The notes beneath the pieces are model-generated. The model did no database searches. It saw only the letters and a program-made list of their open reading frames with translations, and had not been told where the DNA came from. Position numbers and translations under genes: made by a program. A stretch of 64,000 nt of DNA from Eonycteris spelaea (Eukaryota; Chordata; Mammalia; Chiroptera; Pteropodidae): positions 5,592,501 through 5,656,500 of the forward strand of contig PUFA01000057.1 of assembly GCA_003508835.1 (NCBI GenBank), given 5' to 3'. This document shows, piece by piece, positions 1-11,039 of this stretch. The number at the start of each line of letters is the position of its first letter. The first letter of the stretch is position 1.

Positions 1-242
1 ATTTTTTCCTGCCAATTTTGATGATTCATTTTATCTAATTTATCTATGTTTTAGTAATTGTTGGTATAAATTTGTATATAGTATTCTCTTATTTTTAAAA
101 TTCTTCTCTATTTGTTAATTATGACTTTTTCCTTCTATGAATGTTTCTCTCTCATACTTGCCAAAGAGTCATCTATTTTATTAATCTTCAAGTATACATT
201 TTTAATTATCTTAATTGACTATTTTGCATCTTTGTTTTGTTT
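1..242 (-). mobile_element. Old L1 ORF2 fragment, left half
   Basis: T-rich sequence that, read on the minus strand, resembles the middle of L1 ORF2 (the stretch coding for part of the reverse transcriptase region). It carries many stops and small indels, so it is a dead copy. It breaks off where an LTR-like element begins and appears to resume after it. Recognition is by remembered L1 consensus, not alignment. Confidence 0.45.
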
Positions 243-728
243 TGTATTTATATTAGTCAAGGTTCTCTAGGGGGGAAATATATATATATATATTTTATAG
301 AAATTGGCTCATTAGATTAAGGAGGCCAGGAGCTCGATGATCTGCCATCTAAGAGCTAAAGAACCAGGAAAGCTAGTAATTTAGTCTGAGTCCAAAGGCC
401 TGAGAATTGGGGAGCCAATGGTATGAACCCTGCTCTTGGAAGGCCTAAGAACCAGGAGTTCCAATGTCCAAGGGCAAGAGAAAACAAATGTTCCAGCTCA
501 AGCGGAGAGAAAATTCACCCTTCCTCTGACTTTTTGTTCTATTTAGGTTATCAATGGATTAGACGATGCCACTTACATTGGTGAGAGCAGATCTTTTTAC
601 ATGTTTTGCTGATTCTAATTCTACTCTCTCTTGGAAACACCCTCACAGACACATCAAGAATAATGTTTTGCCCGCTATCTGGGCAACCCTTAGCTCATTC
701 AAGTCAACATGTAAAATTAACCATCACA
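243..728 (-). mobile_element. MaLR-like solo LTR inserted in L1
   Basis: Read on the minus strand this starts TGTGATGGTTAATTTTACAT and ends near CTTGACTAATA, the TG...CTAATACA layout of mammalian MaLR/ERVL-type LTRs. Flanking sequence on both sides looks like the same old L1, so the LTR is nested. A short TATATA run lies at about 280-292. No clear target-site duplication could be seen, and the exact family name is uncertain. No retroviral coding sequence is attached. Confidence 0.6.
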
Positions 729-810
729 GTACCTTATTTTCTGCTTTTATCTTTGTTATTTTCTACATCTACTCTCTTTGTTCTTTTTTCTACCTTCTAG
801 TGTTGATGAA
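729..810 (-). mobile_element. Old L1 ORF2 fragment, right half
   Basis: Short pyrimidine-rich stretch resembling the continuation of the L1 ORF2 fragment at 1-242, displaced by the LTR at 243-728. Reading frames here (for example 566-814) cross the LTR/L1 border and are not genes. Confidence 0.35.
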
Positions 811-1139
811 GTAATCATACCCCACACCAAGTCACAAACTTGCTAACAAAAGGTCAATAAACTAAGTGATCTTAATATTTTAATGAATAAATAACATGAC
901 CAATTTCAAATGTCTTAGATTGGGTTAATTTATGAAAGAAATCTGTGATTAGGTGTTAGATCAGTTCTGTATATGCCCTTATAAGATTAATTATTTTCCA
1001 TCAACACTTTGAAGATAGTAATCTGTCATCTTGCATGTAGGATGTTAGTCTGTCTGTGGACCAGATTTAGTGACTTGCTTGTAATAAATAGAAAGTGATA
1101 CTGCTTAACATCTTAAACTACATCATAAAAAGCAATACA
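811..1139. other. Anonymous AT-rich stretch
   Basis: No repeat family, open frame or motif recognised. Confidence 0.5.
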
Positions 1140-1330
1140 TCATACTCTGACCTCTCTTGGAATGCTTCCTCTTGGAACCCTGCCACCAATAGCTGGTAAC
1201 AGCCACTGTGACAGTAAGGAAGCCTTTTGTGGTGCCTCCAGCCCAGCCACTGTCTGTCTGAAACCCCATGAGGGATCAATGTGAAGACCCCCTAACTGAG
1301 CCCAGTTAACCCTCCAAAATCATGAGTTGG
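1140..1330 (+). mobile_element. MLT1-like LTR fragment
   Basis: The order of segments (TCTTGGAATGCTTCCTCTTG, then a Pro/Ser-like GC-richer block, then CCAGTTAACCCTCC) resembles the middle of MLT1-type MaLR LTRs. Both ends are missing. Divergence is high, so family assignment is tentative. Confidence 0.4.
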
Positions 1331-1340
1331 GCCTCTTCCT

Positions 1341-1445
1341 GACTCTACATTGACAAACTGTGTGACTTTGAGAAAATTATATAACTTATCTATAAATGGT
1401 GCTAATAATACCTACCCCAGAAAGTTGTTCTGAGAATTCATCAAG
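1341..1445 (+). mobile_element. MIR SINE fragment, plus
   Basis: Contains the MIR core (GTGTGACTTTGAGAAAATTA, matching the 'TGTGACCTTGGGCAAGTTA' box) followed by the ATAATACCTACC block and GTTGTTCTGAGAATTCA. MIRs are ancient tRNA-derived SINEs shared by all mammals. This copy lacks the tRNA-like head. Confidence 0.65.
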
Positions 1446-1447
1446 AC

Positions 1448-1605
1448 TATAACTCTCCAAGGTAGGTATTATTAGGCTCATTTACCTATGAGAATATGTG
1501 CCAAGAAAAGTCAAGTAAATTGCTCAGTCAGTCAAACATATAAGAGTTAGAATGTGAGTTTAAACTTAGATCTGACTCCAAAAACTATTCTTTTTATCAT
1601 CAATT
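1448..1605 (-). mobile_element. MIR SINE fragment, minus
   Basis: Starts with CTCCAAGGTAGGTATTATTA and continues through the inverted MIR core to AGATCTGACTCC, so it runs opposite to the MIR directly upstream. The two copies make a loose inverted pair sharing the AATAATACCTACC block. Confidence 0.6.
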
Positions 1606-2149
1606 TCATTGCTAAAAATGATCACTGTAACAACTCACTAACCTACCTGGTCTCATACAAGTACAGAAAGAAATGTGTCCTTGCATGTCTGAGTTTAATT
1701 TAAGTCAGACTTGGCAATAGGCTAAAGCTGTGATGCCATTTAAAGCAAAAGAAAAAAAAATGTACTATGGATTTTAAATACCTGAGCCCACAGTAGGGTG
1801 AGCAGACATCATACTGTGCCAGCGTGAGAGAGAACAGCAAGTTCTTTTTGGCCTCACTTTCTCATAATACCGTTTTTGGAAAATGGTTTTTACCAAAATA
1901 GCATGCCATGTATGAATCTTGTTCAAATGCCAGAGTTGCTCTTGGAACCCAAATGTTGTTATATTGCATATTTTCATGGAAGAATCTAGCACACGGTAAC
2001 AAGGAGAAAGGAGCTGAGTAACAGAGAAGAAAGTGTGGTCAGGGTAAAATAGAGTCTCAATGCAAAATAATTTTCACACTCTTAAAATTTTTGTGTAAAT
2101 CTTGTTTGCACTGATGGAGCATATATGTCAGCATTGTTAAAATGTTGTC
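1606..2149. other. Anonymous stretch
   Basis: No recognisable repeat. A 72-codon minus frame (1774-1992) has no familiar motif and no coding context. Confidence 0.45.
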
Positions 2150-3495
2150 ACAGAGACTTCCAGTTAAGATGGTATAGTGGGTTGGTATTGTGCTCAATTT
2201 CCCTCATGACCACATAAAATTACAACTAACCTATAGAAAAACTATCATTGGGAGTCACCTGAGATCTGGATAAAGAAATTCTACAATGGGGGACATACAT
2301 AAGAGGCCACCTGGAGACTGGTAGTAGGGGCAGTGACACAAAACAGGTTGGTCCCACACCTGCATGTGGTGGTTAGGAGGGATATCTTGGTTGCAGAGGT
2401 CCCCAAATAGGAACAAGGAGTCCTGGCCCCAAAGTGCGCTCCCCAGCCCAGGGTTCCAATGCCAGGAAGAGAAGTCCCCCATAAGCTCTGGCTGTGAAAG
2501 CCAGTGGAGATTATGAATGAGTGAGATGGAGGGCTGCGGGAGTAACAGACATTCCTCTTAAAGGGCCCTGCATGAAGTTACTCATTGATGAACTCGCTCT
2601 GAGCTCCAGAGTTGGGGCAGCTGCTCAAAAAGCACCGGGGACATACCAGGAGGAAATGAATCATCTGGCTTCAGAGTGAGGGCTAGAAGGGCAGCTTTCC
2701 CGCAGGCAGAAGTGCTGGCAGTATCCATTGTTCCTTAGTTGAGCCCTCCCCTGCTCCCATCATGCAGATACAGGTGACAACCATATCTGAGTCTCTATCC
2801 ACCTGCTAACACTAGTTGAGACACCCTGGTGATTACTGCAACCTCTCCCCTCCCAACTTGCAGGCCCACCCAAGCCAATTCCAGGGGCTTTTCTGTACAA
2901 ATGGTCTGTCTTGGCTCATGCTTAAGACTTCCCTAACATCTCTCAAAGGTTCAAAAAACCCAGACAAATAGCATCTGGCCTTGGTGTGCTCAGTACCTAT
3001 TGCTGAGCAGCCCCAAGCCTGGAACTAGTGGCAGTGACATAAATTTCCAGCTTATCCTCTCAAGGTACCTCTAAGCCCAGCATGAGCAGTGACCATCTAC
3101 AGATTGCTTGGTAACTTTTGCCAGGTGCCCCCGGCAGTACACAGGCTGCAGCTGAATTTGGCCTATGGCAGAACCACTCCCTGGAGGTCCTGGGGCCAGC
3201 ATGCCCAGTGGATGGCTTTGACAGAGCTGGAGCATCACCCAGGGTTGCATCAGACAAAGAATACTTTCAAAGGCTGGCATCAGAGCCCTGCTAAAGTGAA
3301 TCTTACTCCATAAGATAAGCCCCTCACCAGCCTGTCCTCACAGCCAATCAGCCCAAGGGTCCATCTCTTCCACTGATGTTCAAACAATAACCAAGGCTCA
3401 ACTGCAACAGGAGGGAACATACAACCCATGCAAGTGATGAACCCAGCTCAGGTGACTATGGAAGACTGCACCACTGGGCCTCACTGGACACCTAC

Positions 3496-3503
3496 TATAT
3501 AAA
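3496..3503 (+). promoter_or_regulatory. TATATAAA box before L1 ORF1
   Basis: TATATAAA lies about 92 bases before the ORF1-type ATG at 3595. Whether it ever acted as a promoter is unknown; L1 promoters normally sit at the start of the 5'UTR. Confidence 0.25.
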
Positions 3504-3594
3504 CCCCCTCTACTAAGACTGGGGGACTTAGGAGCCCCACCTAATACATAGAAACTAACACAGGGAGTCAGCCAAAGTGGAGAGACAAAGAAAC

Positions 3595-4471
3595 ATGTCC
3601 CAAATGAAAGAACAGAATAAAGCTCCAGATCAACAACTAAACAAAATGGAGATAACCAATCTATCAGATGCAGAGTCCAAAACAATTTGTTGTAAGTCTA
3701 CTCAATGAACTTAAGGAAAGAATAGATGAACTCAGTGAGAACTTCAACAAAGAGATAGGAAATATAAAAATGGAGATAGAAAACACAAATAAGTCAGAAA
3801 TGAAGACTACAATAACTGAAATGATGAATACATTAGGGGGAAATAACAGTTGTTTAGATGAAGCAGAGGATTGAATCAGCAATTTAGAAGGTAAGGTAGC
3901 AGAATACACCCAATCAGAACAGCAACAAGAAAAAAAAAGAATCTGAAAAAAATGAGGATAATTTAAGGGGCCTCAGGGACAACATCAAGCATATGAACAT
4001 TTGCATCATAGGGGTACCAGAAGAAGAGAGAAAGCAAGAAATTGAAAACCTTTGAAAAAATAATGACAGAAAACTTTTCTAACCTGTCAAAGGAGATAAA
4101 CATACAAACCCAGGAAGTTCAGAGAGTACCAAACAAGATGAACCTAACCAGGTCCATGCCAAGACACATCATAATTAAAATGCCAAAGGTTAAAGACAAA
4201 GAGAGAATCTTAAAAACAGCAAGGGAAGAGCAATTAGTTATCTACAAGGGAGCTCCCATAAGACTGTCAGCTGATTTCTCAACAGAAACTTGCAGGCCAG
4301 TAGGAATTGGCATAAAATATTCAAAATAATAAAAAGCAAAGACCTACCACCAAGATTACTCTCCAGCAAAAAAATCAAAGGATAAAGATATTCCCAGACA
4401 AGAAAAAGCTAAAGCAGTTAATCACCATCAAATCAGTATTACACGAAATGTTAGAGGGTCTTCTTTAAGAA
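3595..4471 (+). pseudogene. L1 ORF1 relic (ORF1p, broken)
   Basis: ORF1p is the L1 RNA-binding trimeric chaperone (coiled coil, RRM, C-terminal domain). From an ATG at 3595 the reading shifts frame near 3690-3700. It continues as a coiled-coil stretch (3668-3874; Leu/Glu/Lys rich, with ELKERIDELSENF and DEAED), meets a stop at 3872-3874, shifts again, and resumes for the RRM part (ICIIGVPEEE near 4005). The C-terminal domain follows (RHIIIKMPKVKDKERILK and APIRLSADFSTET, 4042-4329). These motifs are characteristic of ORF1p. A homologous tail continues past the stop at 4327-4329 to about 4471. At least two frameshifts and two stops make it non-functional. Confidence 0.85.
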
Positions 4472-4529
4472 GATGGAAAAAGAATAAAAATATATGAATA
4501 ATAAAAAGGCAAAACTACATATCTATCAA

Positions 4530-4900
4530 CAAGTTATTCAAATGAAAAAGGATTAAATGCTCTAAATAAAAGACAGGGTGGCTGAATAAATAATATAAGA
4601 ATAAGGAAATAAGACCCTTAGATATGCTGCCTACAGAGACTCACTTCAGATTGAAAGACACACACAGAGTAAAAGTGAAGTAATGAAAAAAGATATTTTA
4701 TAAAAATGGAAACAACAATATAAAAAAGCTATGGTAGCAATACTTATCCCAAACAAAATAGACTTTATTTTATTTTATTTTTTAAAATTTATTTATTTTC
4801 TGGTGACATTGGTTAATGAAATCCAGTAAGTTTCAGCTGTACACTTTAACAGTAAGACATATATATATTTTAAAACAAAGGCTATAACAAGAGACAAAGA
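4530..4900 (+). pseudogene. L1 ORF2 endonuclease N-terminus relic
   Basis: ORF2p carries the L1 endonuclease and reverse transcriptase. Only the first part survives: AAATGCTC then GGGTGGCTGAATAAATA, the ETH-containing ACAGAGACTCACTTCAG block around 4634-4652 (the Glu-Thr-His of the AP-endonuclease active site), and AAACAAAATAGACTTTA before an insertion at 4768. The frame resumes as AAAACAAAGGCTATAACA. Several stops interrupt it. After about 4900 the remaining endonuclease and nearly all of the reverse transcriptase are missing. Confidence 0.75.
4768..4868 (-). mobile_element. Nested LINE 3' end inside L1 ORF2
   Basis: About 100 bases interrupt the ORF2 text GACTTTA|AAACAAAGG. The insert begins with a T/A-rich tail (TTTTATTTTATTTT) and contains GGTGACATTGGTTAATGAAA, nearly identical to GGTGACATTGGTTAATAAAA at about 49366. 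Read on the minus strand it is a 3' end plus poly(A), strongly 5'-truncated. The flanking TTTA may be a very short duplication. Confidence 0.6.
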
Positions 4901-5540
4901 CACAGTAATCTCACTTTTGGGTATTTATTTGAAGAAACCTGCTTTAAAAGGATGTGTGCATCCATATATTTATTGTAGCACTGTTTATGATTGCCAGGAA
5001 ATGGGGCAGCCTGAGTGTCTGTTGGTGGATGAGTGAACGGTGAGGAGGTAGTATATATGTGTGGTGAAATATTAGTCATAAAAAATAATAATAACGAATG
5101 AGGTCTTGCTAAATGGCATGGATGGACCTGGGGCTATTGCGCTGAGTAGAGTAGGTCGGATGGAGGACAAATGTCATGTAATTTCACTTATATGTGGAAT
5201 TTAAAGAACAAAATGAACAGACAAACAAAACAGAAACAAACTCATAAATACAGAGAACATTTTGAGGGTTACCAGGTGGGAGGGGGTTTTCAGAGTAAGT
5301 GAAAAGTGACGGGATTAAGAAGTACAAATTATTAGCTGCAAAATAGTCATGGGAATGTATAGCATAAAGAATATAGTCAATAATACTATAATAACTATGT
5401 ATGGTGTCAAATTAGGCCTAGATTTATTGGGGTGATCACTTCATAAGTTATATAAATGTTTAATCACCATGTTGTACACCTGAAACTAATATAATATTGT
5501 ATGCCAACTATAGTTGAAAAATGAAACAACTATTTTAAAA

Positions 5541-5741
5541 AATGTCATAAAGTAAAGATGATCACCAACAGCAAAAGTCATGGGTTTTCTGAGCATCTGG
5601 AAGCAATCGTATTATGAATCCAAAGAATAATGTCAAGGTTCTACCTTTGACACATAAGGAAATAGAGTTTGTTTTAGAAAGGAAAGCTTATTTCAAAGTA
5701 TTTGCTTTGATAATGGTTTGCTGCTGATAAATTGATATAGC
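5541..5741. other. Anonymous stretch
   Basis: Sequence after the L1 tail with no recognised repeat. Confidence 0.4.
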
Positions 5742-5771
5742 TCATCATCATCATCATCATCATCATCATCA
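5742..5771. repeat. (TCA)n microsatellite
   Basis: About ten perfect TCA units. Confidence 0.95.
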
Positions 5772-5807
5772 ATATGTTGAATATTTAGTACACTTAATAT
5801 ATAATAT

Positions 5808-6045
5808 AGTTACTTATAAACACTTACTATGTACCAGGAAGAGTTTTAAATACTTTTCGTGTATTATCTCCTTTAATCCTCAGAACAAAGTATGACACAA
5901 ATACTTTTTAACGCACACTTTGCAGATGAAGAAATTGAGGCACAGAGAAGTTAATTCATTTTCTCAGGTAGAAATTCAGGATTTGCAGGTAGACAAATTT
6001 CAAATCCAGCACCTATGTTCTTAACTGCTGAGCTATTTGTTAATA
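5808..6045 (-). mobile_element. MIR SINE, minus, nearly full length
   Basis: Begins AAACACTTACTATGTACCAG and passes through GCAGATGAAGAAATTGAGGC and ACAGAGAAGTTAATTC to GTTCTTAACTGCTGAGC, which is the whole MIR order read on the minus strand. One of the longest MIR copies in the window. Confidence 0.75.
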
Positions 6046-7074
6046 CTATTAATATTAGCATTATAAATATGAAATACAGATAACATTTATTGATATATAC
6101 ACCAAGCTCAACGCAAAGTACTTCACCTTGACCAAGGAAGAGGGACAAGAGAATAAAAGGGGAATGAATTTTTCAATATTTGAGTCAAAGTTAAATAATT
6201 CCTTACCTTCTTCCCTTATTATTCTTTAATAATTTTTTTGGGTTCTTTGATATACATTTAAACTCATAGGTTCATTGAAACACAAAACTTGGAGAAATTC
6301 TGGGTCTTTTATATTAGCACCTTAAATTTAACAGACAAAATCTGAACATCTATAGGATATAAGAGCTGTGTTCTCTGTCCTGTGATGGCAGGAATAAAAT
6401 TTTTCAAAATTATTTTTATAAGCCAGAGCCTTTGCTCCTAACTCATTGTAGGAAACTGGCCAAGGTGTCTAATCTGATTGGGCCTCATTTTTCTTATCAA
6501 TGAGAAGAACTAGTTGGTGTGGGAATAGCCAAGACTCCTCACACTGAATATCTGCACTGTGGCCTAAGTGCCCTCACGTCTATGCCATTTCATTCCAATA
6601 TTAGGAAATAAAGCTCCCCTTTATACAAAGATTCCATTTTTTTTGTAAGTTCAATTAGACCACATTGTCCTGACCAGTGCTTCACAAATTATGGGTTAAT
6701 ACCACCCACTAGAAATTCTGATTATAAAAAAAAAAAAAGGGAAGAGAATCAGATAACTTAGGATCATACTTCTCATGTAGTCTTTCTGCCTTCATCAGGG
6801 TGAAGGTCTCACTTTCATGGTCATGTGTCTTTCTCACACTTTTAGCACTTTTCTTTTTAATAAAGGACACCATATCAAGCTAAAATTTAATAACATTGTT
6901 CAGTGTTTGCATTGTATTTGCTTTTGGTTTGCTTCTATTTGTCAAGTGAAAATAATTTTTTCTCTATTTGCAGAGTGCCACAAAGACTGTTTAAAAATGA
7001 ATTTATTTAAGCGAAAAGGTTTTAGAGTAAAATGTTGAATAACTAGTAGTAGGGAGTTAGAAAACACACACACA
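6046..7074. other. Anonymous stretch
   Basis: No gene seen. About 6440-6520 faintly resembles a MIR core (GGGCCTCATTTTTCTTATCA). A 13-base poly(A) run lies at about 6726-6738. Short frames such as 6817-7038 have no known motif. Confidence 0.4.
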
Positions 7075-7250
7075 CATGTTATTTATTGCTGTATAACAAA
7101 CTACTCCAAAAGCAAGTGGTTCTAACTACAAACATTTTATATAGATAACTATCTTATGAGTGACCATTTTTGGCTGGTCTCAGTTGGGTGTTCTGAACCT
7201 GTGGAAAATCTGCACATGGGTTATGGCTGCATTCCTTGTTTTATTTTGTT
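7075..7250. mobile_element. Ancient interspersed repeat, family unsure
   Basis: TTATTTATTGCTGTATAACA followed by CTACTCCAAAAGCAAGTGG and later CTCAGTTGGGTGTTCTG is a pattern I recognise from a common old mammalian LTR-like repeat, but I cannot name the family with confidence. Confidence 0.4.
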
Positions 7251-8389
7251 TTGTGTCTTCAGAAAAGCAAAGGTATGTCAAAAACCTAGGGAAATAGTGG
7301 TTTCATCTTGATGAATATATGTTCTTTCAAACTCTTATTGGCTTTTATTGCTTGAGATTTTTTTTTTATGAGCTGTGTGTTGTTTGCTAAGGTTTAGTGT
7401 AACACAATGTTCCACTTAGCTCAAATCTGAGGTTCTTTGGCATTTTGCAAAGCTTCAGAGAGCTGTCTTTGATCCTTATCTTTTTTTCACAGGACTCAGA
7501 TGAGCCTTACTTGATATTATCTATTTCCAAATATTTCCAAAGGATTCCCTGATGCCTCATGCAAGTGTCTGCCATTCTAACACATTGGTTATTATATGTA
7601 ATCGGTGGACTAAGAATAAAGGTTCTGGGGTGAATAGGAATGAGGACAGGAAGTAAATAAATGAGGGATGAAGAATGATGGTATGAGATCCCAGTTCTTC
7701 TGGGATTATGAAGATATGTTTTTTGTCAGTGTTTAGAAAATGGTGGGGCTGAGTGTTGGAGCTGCTGATGCAAACCCAGAAAGCAGCTATGTTTCATTCC
7801 ATGTCTTTGCCCTTCCTGGAAAAAGTTGCACCTGCCCTTGCTAGGTAGTTATCTATATATCATAGGGCATATCACACAAAGATTCAAGAAATGACCTCAG
7901 CCTGAAATAACTGATCCCTTTTTCCAAGGACTTTGAGTAGGCATTTATCATGCTTTGCTATGGGGGATTCATTGGAGTGTAGAGACCATTATGCCAAAAT
8001 ATATGACACCTACATTATTGTTTAAGTGTCTGGAGTGCACAAAAATATTTCAATTAGATAATGAAAATCTGAAAATTAAAAGAAAGAAACTGTGCTAATT
8101 TTATATAGCTGATGACCTATATTGGCAAAGAAGTTTTCACTACCCAATAGAATTGTAAACAGAACTCTCTGTAGAATGATGTTGTAAATACAATGACATA
8201 TAGCCAAGTAAGTCAGCCAAGAACACTTATTTTGGTGGGAATTAAGAATGCAGAGGTTTCAATGGCTCTCATAGGGATTAAAAAAGAGGGAACTAAAATT
8301 TTCTCAGTACAGGATTAAACGAAGGATGGTACCCGACTAATGTAGTGTCAAAACCAAGTAATTATTTTACCCACTTGCCTATTTTTTTC
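7251..8389. other. Anonymous stretch
   Basis: No repeat family or coding segment recognised. Confidence 0.45.
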
Positions 8390-8812
8390 AACTGTGTCAT
8401 CAAATAACCATGAATCATTTAAAACATTGCATGTTTTATTGTTCATTTTTAGATTACATAAGTAATAAATGTTTGTTGCACAAATACAAATGATACCAGT
8501 AAAAAGAAAAAATTATTTTCTTCCTATCAATCCATCCCTCAAGATAATAATTTTAACCATTTAGTATAGTAGGTACACTTATCTTCTAGATCTAAATATC
8601 CACATTTAAGTGTGTATGAATATATAATCAAAATAGGGTTAGTTATATATATTGTTCTACAATTTACTTACTTTGCTTAAAATAACTATGCTCCATCTTC
8701 CCATGTATATGTATGTTTTTACAACTGTTCTATATAAAATTCCATTGTATGACCACCCTACCATTTATTTAAATTCTCCTAATGTTTGGTATTTAGGTTG
8801 GTTCCCACTCAA
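8390..8812 (-). mobile_element. Old LINE fragment (L1M-like)
   Basis: Contains TTCCATTGTATGACCACCCT, CATTTATTTAAATTCTCCTA and TTTAGGTTGGTTCCCACT, the usual order in old minus-strand L1 3' regions ('attccattgtatg...ttggttcc'). Strongly diverged. Confidence 0.4.
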
Positions 8813-9980
8813 CATACACTAATTGAGAATTTGTTAGCCTTTAGAAATGCTGAGGAGGAATGCAAGATATATAAGGAACTGCTGCTTCTCTCAAGGAGTT
8901 TGAGACTGAATACTCGTAGTCAGATATATTGTGTAACAATAGCCTTCACATTTCAGGAGAAGGTGATAAGAATTCCCAATTCCACAAAATGTAATAGCAA
9001 ACTGAATGAAAATAGAAAAAGAAAGGCATGTGTAAGAGCATTTTGTCAGTAGAAAATCCAGTGTATGGTTAAAGGGCAATTATTCATAATATAAAGGCTT
9101 TTTTCTTACAAAATCTTTGATATAAGTACCTCTCTAGCACTTAACTCTTGATTTTTGTACCAACAGTTATTTGATACAGTTTAAGACACCTACCAAATTA
9201 AAGAAAGCTTAAATATTAGGAACTCCTGAAAACTGGAACTGTATCTCCATCTCCCAGAATATTTAAGTGAAAAAAAAATTCAACAGATTTAAAATGGGTT
9301 TTCAAAATCTAGGTATGTCAGGAACTTTTAGTCTCACTTCAGATTATCCCAGGTTTACCTGGGACTATTGGCCACTATTCCTCCTCAGCTTTCACTTTGT
9401 AGACCAACTTCACATAGATTCTTAATACTGCCATGGCTGCAACTGACAATGTATAAGAATTACTTGGCAATGCCATGTCTCAAGCCCATACCTTGAACCT
9501 CTTGTCTTCAACACAGGGATTCCCTGTTGCCACTAAAGCCTAAGATACATCATGACCTACTTGGCACTCGCAAAAACACACTCCAAAGAGCACAGGAATT
9601 AATGCACCATGGGATAAAACTTTGATTAGTGGGAGTTGAAAATTATAGATAAATTCTCCCTCTTGCTTTACTCTTCTCCCCACAGACTATCTTCAGATGC
9701 AGTAGCCCTTAAGGCCTTTCTGAAGCCCCATGAGGTGGTTCAAATACTTAGTTTTACTATAAAGCAGTGACCATCTCACTAGCGCACCACCTTATTTTTG
9801 CTCTGTTGTCTTCTTTGCACCATTCTCTTTCCTTCACTTCTGATTATCTAATAAAAGAGTTGCAGAAGAGCTGTTGCCCCACATGCTGTTTTCTGAAAAA
9901 CTCAGGATAAGACAACACAGTCTTAACAAAAAGAAGTAAAGCTAGATATATTCATTTTGTCTGCTCATTACCCAATTTTT
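8813..9980. other. Anonymous stretch
   Basis: No repeat or gene recognised. An 88-codon plus frame (8786-9052) starts inside the LINE fragment and has no known motif. Confidence 0.45.
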
Positions 9981-10145
9981 AGCTACCATTTGTTGAGCAC
10001 CTACTAAATGCCCAACAATTTTGCCAAGTGCTTTATATGTCATTGAAAAACCATCTTATGAAGAGATTATTACTAGTAAATGCATTTTTTTATTTCATTC
10101 TACAGGAAATAAAACGGAGGCTTGGAGAGTGCTTGTATTGGATTA
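9981..10145 (-). mobile_element. MIR SINE fragment, minus
   Basis: TTTGTTGAGCACCTACTAAA, then CAAGTGCTTTATATGTCATT and ACGGAGGCTTGGAGAG follow the inverted MIR order. The tRNA-like half is missing. Confidence 0.6.
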
Positions 10146-11002
10146 CATTCTAATATCTTTGGCCTAGCATATTATTGCAATTGGTGGAAGAGAGAGGAGC
10201 TAGAGGGTGCCCATTTCTACATGATCATTCAAGCCCTCTTTCATCTTGAGGCTCCTCATTTTTAAATATGTATATCAAGTATGTAAAAATGTAGTCATCA
10301 ACCAAGAAAGATAGATTTTGGACTTCGTGTTGTGTTCACGGGCAATGCAAGCAGAGGTGCCCAGCTCAGAAAACCACTGACATACATCCAAATCAGAAAG
10401 GATCAGCTCAGCCAGCATGGGATCCTGTTATTCATAGCATGACTCAGCTGTGGCCTCAGTTTTCACACCTAAGGGAATAGAAAGGGTAGCATATGTTCTC
10501 TACTAAAACCATCCCCAGCTTCTCAGAGTAGCACACAGGAAAGAGAATTGAGTTCTCTGTAGCCAGAATCTTTAACTCCTGCCATTCTTGTTTCCTTATT
10601 GTGCAGTTTGTTCCTGTCCTGTCTCCTTTAACCTGAGTTAAATCCCACTCAAGTTTTCTGTAAGTCTCTCATACCCGACTGATTGGCAGCCTTTTAAACA
10701 TATGACTTCTAACCTCACCAAGGTCACCTTGATATTCAACAATGATTTTACTTATTCTCAGTGTCGCCCATGCCACACTCTGTTTCACACAGAAACTGTT
10801 CCAAGTATTTATTTCTCTTCTGCCTTATTTCAAGTGGTTGTCCCTCCACCAACCCCACACTCTCAAGAGAAGAAAGATGAGAGCTCAACCTTATTTCTAT
10901 CCCACAAAACTAAACTCACATAGGCCTTCACCAGTTCTTTCCAACTCAGACTGTTTATGAAGCTCTCTGTGGTGCTTCAGGTATCCTGGTAGGATTCAGG
11001 AA
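10146..11002. other. Anonymous stretch
   Basis: Non-repetitive as far as can be seen. Overlapping 72- and 73-codon frames at 10702-10960 have no recognisable domain. Confidence 0.4.
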
Positions 11003-11039
11003 AAACAAACAAACAAACAAACAAACAAACAAACAAACA
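11003..11039. repeat. (AAAC)n microsatellite
   Basis: Nine uninterrupted AAAC units. Confidence 0.95.

Larger units (their letters stand above)
2150..5540 (+). mobile_element. Internally deleted L1 with 5'UTR
   Basis: A plus-strand L1 that still has a 5' end (GACTTCCAGTTAAGATGG, the usual L1 5'UTR opening) and a 3' end (GTACACCTGAAACTAATATA, then an A-rich tail near 5535). Order: 5'UTR about 2150-3594, decayed ORF1 3595-4471, ORF2 N-terminal part about 4530-4900, then an abrupt switch at about 4900 to sequence near the ORF2 end and 3'UTR. Length is about 3.4 kb against 6-7 kb for a full element, and most of ORF2 is absent. A 100-bp nested LINE 3' end lies at 4768-4868. Flanks give only a weak, degenerate duplication (ATGTTGTCACAG before, ATGTCATAAAG after). 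It cannot move by itself. Confidence 0.8.

Noticed and set aside
11003..11039. Regular repeats considered as a CRISPR-like array (also 5742-5771 and 47897-48013)
   Set aside because: Simple microsatellites with no spacers, in a eukaryotic genome.
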